This document shows, piece by piece, positions 16,326 through 25,739 of a stretch of DNA of 39,231 nt. The translations under genes and the position numbers were made by a program. The notes beneath the pieces were generated by a model, which worked only from the letters and a program-made list of their open reading frames with translations, was not told the DNA's origin and ran no database searches. Positions within the stretch are counted from its first letter, which is position 1, and the number at the start of each line of letters is the position of its first letter. The stretch is from CAYTID01 sp964437735 (GTDB taxonomy: Bacteria > Bacteroidota > Ignavibacteria > UBA10030 > BY39), in the NCBI GenBank assembly GCA_964437735.1, contig CAYTID010000012.1:1-39231 (forward strand), written 5' to 3'.

Positions 16326-18392
16326 ATGAAAGCATTAAAAAAAATTTCAATAAGTATATTGATTCTGTTTATTGTTGTGAACGTGGGTAATACGCAAGAC
16401 AAACGTAAATTAGAAATTGAAGATCTATTCCGGATCAAGCGAGTCTCCGATCCGCAATTATCTCCTGACGGTAAATGGATTGCGTATGTGAGTACCGAAG
16501 TCGATAAAGCTGCGAATAAGATGAACAGCGATATCTGGCTTATATCATCATCAGGAGGAGAGTCGAGAAAATTGACTACAAGTCATGCAAGTGATGCAAA
16601 TCCGAGATGGTCACCAGATGGGAAAACGATAGCTTTTGTTTCCGGCAGATCCGGTGAATCACAAATTTGGTTAATCAATGTTGCCGGCGGTGAAGCCAAA
16701 CAATTAACATTTATTTCTACAGAGGCTTCGTCACCGGTGTGGTCGCCTGACGGAAAAAAGATTGCATTCGTTTCTGCTGTTTATCCCGAATTCTCAGAGA
16801 AGCCTTACAAAGAAGCAAATGAATTGAACAAAAAGAAAAACGAAGATAAAGAAAAAAGTAAAGTAAAAGCCCGGCTTATCAACAAGCTTCTATACAGGCA
16901 TTGGAATGCATGGGTAGATAATAAAAGACAGCACCTTTTTGTAATCAATATTGATGATGGCGAGACGAAAAATTTAACTCCCGGAGACAGAGACGCAGTC
17001 CCGACTTCGTCAACATTTTCAGCGGGCGTTGATTTTGCGTTTTCACCGGACGGCAAAGAAATTGCATATACCGCACCACCGGCTGAAAATGAAGCATGGA
17101 ATACTAACCATGATATATATATCATGAACATTTCAGACGGGACCAAAAAACAAATTACAACGAATCTCGCTGCTGACGGTTATTCCAGATATTCAAAGGA
17201 CGGAAAATATATCGCTTACCGTGCGCAGCGAAGGCCGGGTTTTGAAGCCGATAAATGGGAATTAATGCTTTATGACAGAAAAACAAGTAGGACGCAAAGT
17301 ATAACAGAAAATATTGATATTAGTTTTCATGGTTTTGAGTGGTCCTCGGACGGCAGCAGAATTTATTTTGCTTCAGAAGAAAATGGCTATGAAAAAATTT
17401 TTTACTTGTCGTTAAAAGAAAAGAAAATATATAGAGTACTGGAAACCGGCGTAAATACCGCCCTGAATATTTCTCCCGACGGAAAGAATATATTTTTTGC
17501 CCATCAAACAATGTCGAGACCTTATGAGTTATACAGTGTGGAAACAAACGGAAAAAATCTGAAAAAGCTTACAGGAGTTAACGATGAATTGTTTGAAAAA
17601 ATACTGATATTTAAGCCTGAGAGTATCACTTATCCTGGTGAAGGAGGCACTCCGGTTCAGGCATGGTTAGTGAAACCGCCGGATTTCAATTCTGAAACAA
17701 AATACCCGATGGTTATGTTGGTTCATGGTGGACCTCAGGGTGCATGGGCGGATGGCTGGCATTACAGATGGAATCCTCAATTATGGGCAGCTCAGGGTTA
17801 TATTGTTATGGCTCCGAATCCAAGAGGATCGACGGGATTCGGACAACAATTCGTTGACGAGATCAGCGGAGATTGGGGCGGGAAAGTTTATATTGATTTA
17901 ATAAATGGTCTTGAATACGCAAAAAATCTTTCCTTTATTGATATTAGCAAAATGGCTGCTGCCGGAGCTTCATATGGCGGGTACATGATGAACTGGTTTG
18001 CGAGTCATACGGGAGATTTCAAAACTATTATCACGCATGCAAGTGTGTATAATTTTTACTCGATGTATGGAACAACCGAAGAGGTATGGTTCGACGAGTG
18101 GGAACATGGCGGAACTCCATGGGATAATCCCGAAGCGTACGATAAGTTCTCTCCCCATAAATATGCTAAGGATTTTCTCAAATATAAAACTCCTATGCTT
18201 ATTATACATAACGAACTTGATTACCGTGTTCCTGTTACAGAAGGGATGCAGTTGTTTACAACATTACAGAGAATGGGAATAGAATCGCGATTTCTCTATT
18301 TTCCTGATGAAGGGCATGGTGTGTTGAAACCGCAGAACAGCGAATTGTGGCATAAGACAGTGTTTGAGTGGTTAGCGAAATATCTGAAGTAG
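16326..18392 (+). CDS. Secreted S9 family peptidase, DPP5/acylaminoacyl-peptidase-like (first copy)
   Basis: A signal peptide (about residues 1-23, ending near GNTQ) is followed by a beta-propeller built from repeated WSPDGK/LSPDGK motifs (about 40-420) and a C-terminal alpha/beta-hydrolase domain. The catalytic triad is Ser549 in GASYGGYM, Asp632 in NELDYRVP and His664 in DEGHGVL. The length of 688 residues and the layout fit the S9C group, including the periplasmic dipeptidyl-peptidase 5 of Bacteroidota, so it probably removes dipeptides from imported oligopeptides. AAGGAA lies just before the ATG. A paralogue follows directly, separated by a 90-base gap with a palindromic repeat. Confidence 0.92.
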   Translation: MKALKKISISILILFIVVNVGNTQDKRKLEIEDLFRIKRVSDPQLSPDGKWIAYVSTEVDKAANKMNSDIWLISSSGGESRKLTTSHASDANPRWSPDGKTIAFVSGRSGESQIWLINVAGGEAKQLTFISTEASSPVWSPDGKKIAFVSAVYPEFSEKPYKEANELNKKKNEDKEKSKVKARLINKLLYRHWNAWVDNKRQHLFVINIDDGETKNLTPGDRDAVPTSSTFSAGVDFAFSPDGKEIAYTAPPAENEAWNTNHDIYIMNISDGTKKQITTNLAADGYSRYSKDGKYIAYRAQRRPGFEADKWELMLYDRKTSRTQSITENIDISFHGFEWSSDGSRIYFASEENGYEKIFYLSLKEKKIYRVLETGVNTALNISPDGKNIFFAHQTMSRPYELYSVETNGKNLKKLTGVNDELFEKILIFKPESITYPGEGGTPVQAWLVKPPDFNSETKYPMVMLVHGGPQGAWADGWHYRWNPQLWAAQGYIVMAPNPRGSTGFGQQFVDEISGDWGGKVYIDLINGLEYAKNLSFIDISKMAAAGASYGGYMMNWFASHTGDFKTIITHASVYNFYSMYGTTEEVWFDEWEHGGTPWDNPEAYDKFSPHKYAKDFLKYKTPMLIIHNELDYRVPVTEGMQLFTTLQRMGIESRFLYFPDEGHGVLKPQNSELWHKTVFEWLAKYLK

Positions 18393-18400
18393 TTTTTTTC

Positions 18401-18451
18401 TCTCGCAAAGGCGCAAAGAAAGATTTTACAACTTTACGTCTTTGTCTGAGA
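18401..18451. repeat. CGCAAAG palindromic (REP-like) intergenic element
   Basis: Between the two peptidase genes, GCAAAGGCGCAAAG (18405-18418) pairs with CTTTACGTCTTTGT (18432-18445). It makes a 14-base stem with two G-T wobbles and one mismatch, a 13-base loop, and an outer CTC/GAG extension. The first arm holds two tandem copies of GCAAAG. There is no T-run after either side, so it does not look like an intrinsic terminator. The form recalls dispersed intergenic palindromes; only one copy is visible in this window. Confidence 0.6.
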
Positions 18452-18482
18452 AAATATCAATTAAAACTTTTAGGAATTTAAT

Positions 18483-20531
18483 ATGAAAAAATATAACCGA
18501 CATCTAAAAATAATTTTATTAATAATTATTATTACATCAATATCTATATCACAGGAAAAACGAAACTTTACGCTCGATGATATGTTTCAATTTACGCGTG
18601 TAAGTGATCCGCAGATATCTCCTGACGGCAGATTAGTTGCTTTTGTAGCTTCAGTAATAAACAAAGAACAAAACCGCAGCAACAGCGACATCTGGATTGT
18701 TTCTTCCGAAGGAGGCACTCCCCGGCAGTTGACATCAAGCGATAAAGCTGACGATAGACCCCGCTGGTCTCCCGACGGAAAAACAATTGCTTTCCGCTCA
18801 ACACGTGACGGTAGTCCGCAAATATATTTAATCGATATCACCGGAGGCGAAGCAAAAAAAATTACCTCGATACCGAACGGAATTGCAAATCATATCTGGC
18901 TGCCGGATGGAAAGGGATTTATTTTCCAGTCGGATGTGTATCCGGATTGTTTTACTGGGAGTTGGATATCTGACAAAGACTGTAACGAGAAGAAAAGCGA
19001 AACTCTGTCGAAAAGTAAAGTTAAAGCCCGGATTATTGATGAATTAATGTTTAAACATTGGGACCGTTGGATAGATGAGAAAAGAAGCCATATCTTTTTT
19101 TCCTCAATCGATGGAAAGGAGGTCAGACAATTAACTAATGGTAATTTTACAGTCCCGCCCCTTGCATTGAACGGAACTGAAGATGTTCAGATTTCAGCGG
19201 ATGGAAAAGAAATTGCTTTTTCGACCAACATGGATAAAAACAACGCATGGAGCACCAACAATGATATTTTTACCATTCCGATCTCCGGCGGCGAACCGAA
19301 AAGAATCAGTATAAGTAACGGAACAGATGTTTCGCCCCGTTTTTCACCCGATGGAAACTTTATTGCTTATCGCTCACAGAAAACCCCCACCTATGAAGCA
19401 GACCTATGGAGAATTTTGGTTTATAACAGAAAAACAGGTGAAACAAGGATTCTGACAGATGAGTCGATTTTTGATAATTGGGTTGATGAAATAATTTGGT
19501 CGCCTGATAGTAGAACAATTTATTTCACAGCAGAGGTCAAGGGCAATGTTTCAGTTTATTCAATAGATATTAAACAAAATGTCAAAGAGCTTCTCGGCGG
19601 ACCTTACTGGCATGAGAATCTCCGTTTATCTAAAGATGGAAAATTTTTTACTTTTACGCGACGGGAAATATCATATCCAAATGAAGTATACAGAGCATCA
19701 TTTAACGGAAAAAATATTTCCAAAATTACTGACGTAAATAGAAAATTTTTGAATGAAGTGAACCTTGTTAAAGGGGAAGAGCATTGGTTCGATGGCGCTG
19801 AAGGAAAAGTTCAAGGGTGGATTGTTAAACCGCCTGATTTTGATCCGACAAAAAAATATCCTCTTTTACTGATAATTCATGGCGGACCTCAGCAAATGTT
19901 CGGGAATTCTTACCGCAACGATTGGCAGGCTTTTCCTGCTGCAGGTTATGTTGTGTTTTATACAAATCCGGAAGGGAGTCCGGGATACGGACAAAAATTT
20001 GTCGAAGCCATCAGCAAAGATTGGGGCGGAAACTGCTACATCAGCCTGATGAATGCCACTGATTATATTTTATCACTCGGATATATTGATGAACACAAAA
20101 TGGCGGCTTATGGGGGGAGTTTTGGCGGTTATATGGTGAACTGGATTTTAGGAAAAACAGACAGATTCGCCGCGCTAATTTCACATGCAGGTGTTTACAA
20201 TCTCGAAGCGATGCACGGAACAACAGAGGAGCTTTGGTTCCCGGAATGGGAATTAGGCGGCACACCTTGGGAAAATCCCACGCTGTACGAAAAATGGTCA
20301 CCGAATCTTCTGGTTAAGAATTTCAAAACACCAACCTTGATAACACACGGAGAACTTGATTTCAGAGTTCCGATTCAGCAGGGGATGGAACTGTTTACTG
20401 CATTACAGCGTCAGGGAATTCCTTCACAATTTTTATGGTTTCCGGACGAAGGGCACTGGATTTTAAAACCGCAGAACAACGAACTGTGGTATAAAACAAT
20501 GATCGAATGGCTGGATAAATGGTGTAAGTGA
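18483..20531 (+). CDS. Secreted S9 family peptidase, DPP5/acylaminoacyl-peptidase-like (second copy)
   Basis: Tandem paralogue of the preceding gene, 682 residues. It has a signal peptide (about residues 1-24), propeller repeats such as RWSPDGKTIAFRS and ISPDGRLVAFVA, then the hydrolase domain with Ser546 in GGSFGGYM, Asp626 in GELDFRVP and His658 in DEGHWIL. An insertion with two extra cysteines (YPDCFTGSW and DKDCNEKK, about residues 157-175) replaces the Lys-rich segment of the first copy and may form a disulfide. The divergence is large enough for different substrate preference. Expected to act in the periplasm on peptides. Its stop overlaps a GTG in the pyrF frame, so pyrF may be cotranscribed. 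Confidence 0.92.
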   Translation: MKKYNRHLKIILLIIIITSISISQEKRNFTLDDMFQFTRVSDPQISPDGRLVAFVASVINKEQNRSNSDIWIVSSEGGTPRQLTSSDKADDRPRWSPDGKTIAFRSTRDGSPQIYLIDITGGEAKKITSIPNGIANHIWLPDGKGFIFQSDVYPDCFTGSWISDKDCNEKKSETLSKSKVKARIIDELMFKHWDRWIDEKRSHIFFSSIDGKEVRQLTNGNFTVPPLALNGTEDVQISADGKEIAFSTNMDKNNAWSTNNDIFTIPISGGEPKRISISNGTDVSPRFSPDGNFIAYRSQKTPTYEADLWRILVYNRKTGETRILTDESIFDNWVDEIIWSPDSRTIYFTAEVKGNVSVYSIDIKQNVKELLGGPYWHENLRLSKDGKFFTFTRREISYPNEVYRASFNGKNISKITDVNRKFLNEVNLVKGEEHWFDGAEGKVQGWIVKPPDFDPTKKYPLLLIIHGGPQQMFGNSYRNDWQAFPAAGYVVFYTNPEGSPGYGQKFVEAISKDWGGNCYISLMNATDYILSLGYIDEHKMAAYGGSFGGYMVNWILGKTDRFAALISHAGVYNLEAMHGTTEELWFPEWELGGTPWENPTLYEKWSPNLLVKNFKTPTLITHGELDFRVPIQQGMELFTALQRQGIPSQFLWFPDEGHWILKPQNNELWYKTMIEWLDKWCK

Positions 20532-20536
20532 GAATT

Positions 20537-21358
20537 ATGAATTTTACTGAAAAATTAAAATTCGTTCAGAATAAAAACAATTCTCTTCTCTGTATCGGTT
20601 TGGATACAGATGTTACGAAGATACCGAAGCATTTACGAAAATTGCCTGACCCGCAATTTGAGTTTAATAAAATAATTATCGGGGAAACGTGCGACTTAGT
20701 CTGTGCTTATAAATTGAACATGGCTTTTTACGAAGAGCACGGTCCGGCAGGATGGGAAACAATTTACCGGACTCTTGAATTAATACCAAGGGGAATTATT
20801 ACCATAGCCGACGGTAAGCGTGGCGACATAGGTAATTCTTCTGAGAAGCAAGCGGTATCTCTTTTTAAAACGTTTAATTTTTCCGCAGCAACCGTAAATC
20901 CCTACATGGGATATGATGCAGTTGAGCCTTTCATAAAGGATCCCCAAAAGGGGGCTTTTATTCTGGCAGTTACATCAAATCCCGGCTCGAAAGATTTTCA
21001 GTATTTAAAAATAAACGGCAAACCGTTTTATGAACAAGTGATTGCAAAGACAAAAAAATGGAACTTCAACAGCAACATAGGATTGGTGGTTGGCGCAACA
21101 AGAACGTCAGAATTGAAAAGAATCAGGCAACTTGTTCACGACATTCCATTCCTGATTCCGGGTATCGGTGCTCAAAAAGGAGACCTTGAACAATCGGTCA
21201 GATTCGGGTGTGATAATAACGGATTAGGCGCTTTGATAAATGTGGGGCGCTCAATTATTTATACTTCAATACAAAAACGGTTTGCAGAGAAAGTAAGGGA
21301 AGAGGCGATACATTATCGGGAAAAAATTAATCATTACAGAAGTGTATTATTGGAATGA
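20537..21358 (+). CDS. pyrF: Orotidine 5'-phosphate decarboxylase, type 2
   Basis: Last step of UMP synthesis, OMP to UMP plus CO2. The catalytic set lies in ADGKRGDIGNSS, with Lys94 as the key lysine. CIGLDTDVTKIPKHL near the N-terminus and the late GIGAQKGDLEQSV plus NVGRSIIYTS are typical of the longer type 2 enzymes (about 270 residues). I take the ATG at 20537, which gives 273 residues starting MNFTEKL. An alternative GTG at 20528 would overlap the peptidase stop and add three residues. No strong ribosome-binding site for either. Confidence 0.94.
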   Translation: MNFTEKLKFVQNKNNSLLCIGLDTDVTKIPKHLRKLPDPQFEFNKIIIGETCDLVCAYKLNMAFYEEHGPAGWETIYRTLELIPRGIITIADGKRGDIGNSSEKQAVSLFKTFNFSAATVNPYMGYDAVEPFIKDPQKGAFILAVTSNPGSKDFQYLKINGKPFYEQVIAKTKKWNFNSNIGLVVGATRTSELKRIRQLVHDIPFLIPGIGAQKGDLEQSVRFGCDNNGLGALINVGRSIIYTSIQKRFAEKVREEAIHYREKINHYRSVLLE

Positions 21359-21382
21359 TATAATAAAATAAAAGGGGGCAAT

Positions 21383-22912
21383 ATGATAGCAGAATTAATT
21401 TCGCGCTATATATCCGAGCGGTTATTGCGGCAGGTGTGGAGGAAACAGGATTTTATTTCACTGCCGCTCAGAACGCAGGATGGGAGAGAAGTCGAAATAA
21501 TTTCAATAGGAACAAGTAATCCAAACGGGGGACCTGATTTTTTAAATGCACAAATTAAAATAGGAAAAACCAGCTTTGCGGGAGACGTTGAACTACACCG
21601 CCGGTTGAGTGACTGGACTTTACACGACCATCATTCCGATCCGAAATATAACAAAGTAATTTTGCATGTTGTTTTTTATGCCAACAAAAAAGATTCTGCA
21701 GCGCTTACAAAAAGTAATCGGGAGGTTCCGACATTAATATTAGAGACCTATTTGTCGAAAGAATCTCTTGAATCTCTTCACAATGCCGTATTTGATGAAA
21801 AAGTTGAGACACAAAGGCGGATAAAATGTGTGACTGAAAATTCAGATCTGTCTGAAGATGTATTGCTGACTTATTTAAAAAAACTTAGTTTACAGAGATT
21901 GGAATATAAAGTAAGAAGATTTGAGGAGCGCTTGAAAGAACTTGTCAATCTCGAGAAAATGAATATTACCGAACCTCCCGCATTTTATTCAGCAGATGAA
22001 ATCAAGCCGGAAGATTTGCCCGATTTTACTCCGCAGTATGTTCAACACGATTTTACCGCTATCCGCCTGTGGGATCAAATGCTATATGAATTCATAATGG
22101 AAGCTCTGGGATATTTGAAAAACCAATCCTCATTTTTACGTTTGGCAAGAAACGCTAATTTGAAAATAATCAGAAAAATAACACCCACCAATGCAAGTGT
22201 TGAAGATTATGAAGCAATTCTATTCGGGGCTAGCGGACTTATTTCATTTGTGAAAGAAGAAAATGATGAAGAAAGCAAAAATCACTTAAGAAAAATGAAT
22301 AAAATTTGGAATAATTACTCTGTTGATTTTAAATCAGAGAGATTAAATTGTGCTGAGTGGCAATTTTTCCGATTACGTCCTGAGAATTTCCCTACTCTTC
22401 GCATCGCTGCCGCAGCATTTATAATAGAAAGAATAATTAAATACAATATGTTCAAATCGATTATCCAAATATTAAAAGATAATTCCATCCCAATTAGCGA
22501 TAAGATTAAAAATATTTATTCACTTTTATTAGTCGAATCACAAGGATTTTGGAAAAAACATTACCGGTTTGGACAAAAGTCAGGCAAACCAATAAAGATG
22601 TTGATCGGTAAAGATAAAGCTTTAGAGATTATAATTAACACAATTATACCGCTTTGTTTGTTATATGCAAGAACTTTTAAGAAGAGGGAGATCAGAACAA
22701 ATGCGTTGAATTTATTTTCAGTGTTAACGGTTACAAAAAGAAGTTCGCTCATAGATACACTGGAAAATCAGTTGATAAAAGGAAAATTTAAAATAAATAC
22801 GGCAGTTTTGTATCAAGGATTAGTACAATTGTATAAGTATTATTGTGTAGAAGAAAAGTGTAGTGAGTGTGAAATAGGGAAAAATACTTTATATAAAAAA
22901 TTTGTATATTAA
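21383..22912 (+). CDS. DUF2851 family protein
   Basis: A 509-residue cytoplasmic protein of unknown function, found mainly in Bacteroidota and relatives. The N-terminal half shows what I recall as typical: LRQVWRKQDF, TSNPNGGPDFLNAQIKIG, then AGDVELHRRLSDWTLHDHHSD and ILHVVF. The His/Asp/Glu pattern here has the look of a nuclease-like fold, but that is speculation. The C-terminus has a helical region with a cysteine cluster (YYCVEEKCSECEIG, about 488-501) that may bind a metal. AAAGGGGG lies properly before the ATG. It is the last gene before the second restriction-modification pair. Confidence 0.78.
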   Translation: MIAELISRYISERLLRQVWRKQDFISLPLRTQDGREVEIISIGTSNPNGGPDFLNAQIKIGKTSFAGDVELHRRLSDWTLHDHHSDPKYNKVILHVVFYANKKDSAALTKSNREVPTLILETYLSKESLESLHNAVFDEKVETQRRIKCVTENSDLSEDVLLTYLKKLSLQRLEYKVRRFEERLKELVNLEKMNITEPPAFYSADEIKPEDLPDFTPQYVQHDFTAIRLWDQMLYEFIMEALGYLKNQSSFLRLARNANLKIIRKITPTNASVEDYEAILFGASGLISFVKEENDEESKNHLRKMNKIWNNYSVDFKSERLNCAEWQFFRLRPENFPTLRIAAAAFIIERIIKYNMFKSIIQILKDNSIPISDKIKNIYSLLLVESQGFWKKHYRFGQKSGKPIKMLIGKDKALEIIINTIIPLCLLYARTFKKREIRTNALNLFSVLTVTKRSSLIDTLENQLIKGKFKINTAVLYQGLVQLYKYYCVEEKCSECEIGKNTLYKKFVY

Positions 22913-22949
22913 GAACGAATAAAATTAATAATAAATATAAAGTTATTAT

Positions 22950-23690
22950 ATGAAAATAAAAGATATTGAATTTTGGGAAAGCTTCTATTTGGATCAAATC
23001 GAATTTACACTATTGCAAGATAAGCATAAAATGATTAATGCATTAAATTCAAGAGATGAGATAAAATCAGACTGGATAGAAGTTTTTAATAGGAAATCTT
23101 GTGACATAGATCGAGGTGCTGAAAGAATTTATTATTGGCTTTTAAATCAATTGGGAATTCCGAATTCAACTCCAATTGGGTCTGATTTACTATTTGAAAC
23201 TTCAAATGCTTTTATACATATAGACGTGAAAACATCGTCATATTATTACATCGATGGGAAAACAAAAAAGAAGAAAATAAATTCTGGTGATTTTCGCGGT
23301 GTAGTTTCGGTTGGTGAAAATCAAACTTCATATAAATACATTGAAAGCAAAAAAGGGAAAAAAATAAAACATTCTTCAAATTTACCAATCATATATAATT
23401 CAAAAAACAAATATTGCTTAACCTATATAATCCAATTGGTTTATGACAAAGAAGTTGATGGTAATTTAAAAATAATTGCTTTAATATTAATTGCCATACC
23501 CAATGGAGCCTTAAAAAAAAACTATGGTGATAAAATTTGTGGAGGAAGTAAAAATTTAAAAGAGGCTTTTAGATATCATTATAAAAGAAACCCAAGATTT
23601 GAACTTTTAAAAAATAAACCATTTAGAATAAAAAAATTATTTATATCTGAAAACCATAGCGATGCAGATATAATTGGATTTACAATGTAG
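22950..23690 (+). CDS. Probable type II restriction endonuclease, PD-(D/E)xK type
   Basis: A 246-residue protein that I cannot place in a named family. The segment IGSDLLFETSNAFIHIDVKT contains a plausible PD-(D/E)xK core, with Asp79 and the pair Asp92-x-Lys94 on a predicted beta-strand. Upstream, CDIDRGAERIYYWLLNQLG (51-69) resembles the helix that precedes this core in many restriction enzymes. The ATG-start gene stands 32 bases before a DNA methyltransferase on the same strand, which is the strongest argument for the role. It is much more AT-rich than DUF2851 and thrA on its flanks, consistent with recent transfer. Target site unknown; a Vsr-like or other nuclease is less likely. Confidence 0.68.
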   Translation: MKIKDIEFWESFYLDQIEFTLLQDKHKMINALNSRDEIKSDWIEVFNRKSCDIDRGAERIYYWLLNQLGIPNSTPIGSDLLFETSNAFIHIDVKTSSYYYIDGKTKKKKINSGDFRGVVSVGENQTSYKYIESKKGKKIKHSSNLPIIYNSKNKYCLTYIIQLVYDKEVDGNLKIIALILIAIPNGALKKNYGDKICGGSKNLKEAFRYHYKRNPRFELLKNKPFRIKKLFISENHSDADIIGFTM

Positions 23691-23722
23691 TTTAAAGTTT
23701 AATAGTTCTGAATTTGAATAAA

Positions 23723-25624
23723 ATGTATAGTAAATATAAAATAATAAATAGCGATGTTTTTGCAGGTATCAATAGTTTAATAGAAAAATCCATAGATGTC
23801 GCAATTACTTCCCCTCCCTACTGGGGACAAAGGGATTATGGGTTTGAAGGCCAAATAGGTAATGAATCTACTTACCAAGAATATAATTTTAAACTTGTTA
23901 AGATTTTCAATTTGTTAAGAAAAAAAATGACTGATGATGGCGTTTTTTTTCTAAATATAGGCGATAAATATTTAACAAAGTATGGAAAATCATCTTTGGG
24001 AATGATACCATTTGAGTTAGCGTATTATATGGTTAAAGATGGTTGGTATTTAGAAGATATAATAATTTGGTATAAACCAAACCATATGCCTTCTAGCATA
24101 AAAAATAGATTTACAAATAGCTATGAACCTATTTTTGTTTTTACTAAAAACCCTAAAAATTTGTATCATTACAAAAAGATTAATGACCAGAATTATTCCA
24201 ACATTTTAAAAGTTAATTTGCAACCAACACCTTACAAACATGTTGCGGTATACCCAGAAAAATTAATAGAAAATCTTCTTAAGAAAGTTGAATTAAAAAA
24301 TAATACAAAAATATTAGACCCATTTGCAGGCAGTGGTACAACATTAAAGGTTGTTAAGGATTTTTTTCCGAATTGTAACTCAATTATGATTGAATACAAT
24401 ACATCATACATAGATATTATAAAAAATAGATGTAATCTTGACGATAAGTTATTAATTCAAAAATACGATTTCATTCCTTATCATATCGAAAAAATAATTG
24501 AAAATGAACCCGCTCTTTTCGAAAACTTTGAAACTTATGATCCACAAGTTAATAAAAAAGGATTTGTTCTTGTTTTTAATCAAAAACAAGAATATATGAA
24601 TTTTATTACTTTCTTTAAAAATAAGATATTGAAAAATCATCTCAACAATACGGCTACGTGTTTTGTAGGTTGTAAAGAATTTGATATTGATCTTATTCAT
24701 CAAACAGCACAGCTAAATCGACAAGGATGGGTTATTCGTAATTTGATTGTAGTTGAGGAAAATAATAAATGGTTTCCAATTTTTATGATAGTTGATGATA
24801 ATAAAAAAGTTGATTATGTTTTCAATTACAAAAATTTAGAATTGAAATCCAAGAATGGATATTCACGTAATTGGTATAACACGAATTTTGTTGGTTACAA
24901 AGTAACGGATTCAATAAGCAAAATAAAAAGAAACGGACAAATCGTTGAAATAATTAAACAACAAGATGATGGATTTCCAGTTTATGCAATTGTTCGTTGG
25001 GAAAATGGATCTCATACTAAAGAATTTATTATATCTTCACCGGAGGAGATTAATAAAAACTTACAAGTAAAAAGGAATAAAAATTACATTAATATTATTG
25101 AAAATAAAGAAATAACTAAATTAAATAAAAATTATATATTCAACAATAATAAAAAAAATAACAAGCATCTCAATAATAAAGAAATTGAATATAATGGTTA
25201 TAATGGAAAATATAAGAATGAAAAAAGAATAAATTGGGGAGCATCTCCAGGTGCGAGAGCATCAATAGAAGAAGAATATTTTTCCTTAAAAAGGTTGTAT
25301 GATGTTGATCAAGCAATTGTTTCAGATTATCTCAATATAAAAAGAAATGAAATAGGTTATACAAAAACTGATATTACAAATTATTTTCCCCGAGATTATA
25401 AACATACTATAGGGCATTGGATGCGTAAAGATTTTGGGGGTTCAATTCCGACTCCTGAAGATTGGGAAATATTGACAAAAATATTAAATATTGACCAACC
25501 ATTTACAAATTATGTGAATAAGACTGCGTTGAAGTTACAAACTGTCAGGCATGGAGAATTTAAAATGCCTGATGATTTTATAAATATTAATGACTTAATA
25601 ATGTTTAAAAAACTATTGCAATAA
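23723..25624 (+). CDS. Long DNA methyltransferase (beta-type motif order) with large C-terminal extension
   Basis: Modification enzyme of the second restriction-modification pair. Motif IV TSPPYWGQRDYG comes first (from residue 29) and motif I DPFAGSGTT later (199-207), the order of the beta group. SPPY suggests N4-cytosine, though some adenine enzymes share it. The catalytic part ends near residue 235. About 400 more residues follow: a mixed region (GFVLVF, NRQGWVIRNLIVVEE, NWYNTNFVGYKV, FPVYAIVRWENG), an Asn/Lys-rich linker (about 450-505), and a C-terminal block with TDITNYFPR, TIGHWMRKDFGGSIPTPEDW, a pattern I associate with DNA methyltransferase tails that may help read the target. The ATG at 23723 is preferred to a TTG at 23714. 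Confidence 0.85.
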   Translation: MYSKYKIINSDVFAGINSLIEKSIDVAITSPPYWGQRDYGFEGQIGNESTYQEYNFKLVKIFNLLRKKMTDDGVFFLNIGDKYLTKYGKSSLGMIPFELAYYMVKDGWYLEDIIIWYKPNHMPSSIKNRFTNSYEPIFVFTKNPKNLYHYKKINDQNYSNILKVNLQPTPYKHVAVYPEKLIENLLKKVELKNNTKILDPFAGSGTTLKVVKDFFPNCNSIMIEYNTSYIDIIKNRCNLDDKLLIQKYDFIPYHIEKIIENEPALFENFETYDPQVNKKGFVLVFNQKQEYMNFITFFKNKILKNHLNNTATCFVGCKEFDIDLIHQTAQLNRQGWVIRNLIVVEENNKWFPIFMIVDDNKKVDYVFNYKNLELKSKNGYSRNWYNTNFVGYKVTDSISKIKRNGQIVEIIKQQDDGFPVYAIVRWENGSHTKEFIISSPEEINKNLQVKRNKNYINIIENKEITKLNKNYIFNNNKKNNKHLNNKEIEYNGYNGKYKNEKRINWGASPGARASIEEEYFSLKRLYDVDQAIVSDYLNIKRNEIGYTKTDITNYFPRDYKHTIGHWMRKDFGGSIPTPEDWEILTKILNIDQPFTNYVNKTALKLQTVRHGEFKMPDDFININDLIMFKKLLQ

Positions 25625-25739
25625 AAATATTTTTTTATACCATTCTTCAGATATACCTCTTGCATAAATATCCTCGTGTTTACCATCAAATTATGTATTC
25701 ATCACAGGTCGTATATAGAGTTATTAATTTGTATATCAC
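25613..25739 (-). pseudogene. Possible 3'-terminal relic of an ABC exporter ATPase gene
   Basis: Reading the minus strand, a frame from 25690 to the TAG at 25613 encodes FDGKHEDIYARGISEEWYKK and then IFLLQ. The neighbouring frame just upstream (25739-25692) encodes VIYKLITLYTTCDEYI. Removing one base near 25690 joins them as CDEYIFDGKHEDIYARG. The joined text resembles the end of ABC exporter ATPases, where a DEI(I/V)(V/L)D...G.I.E.G..EEL pattern follows the His switch and the protein ends near LYKKL..LQ. The last 12 bases overlap the 3' end of the methyltransferase gene. The resemblance is from memory and the piece is short, so chance is possible. Confidence 0.3.
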
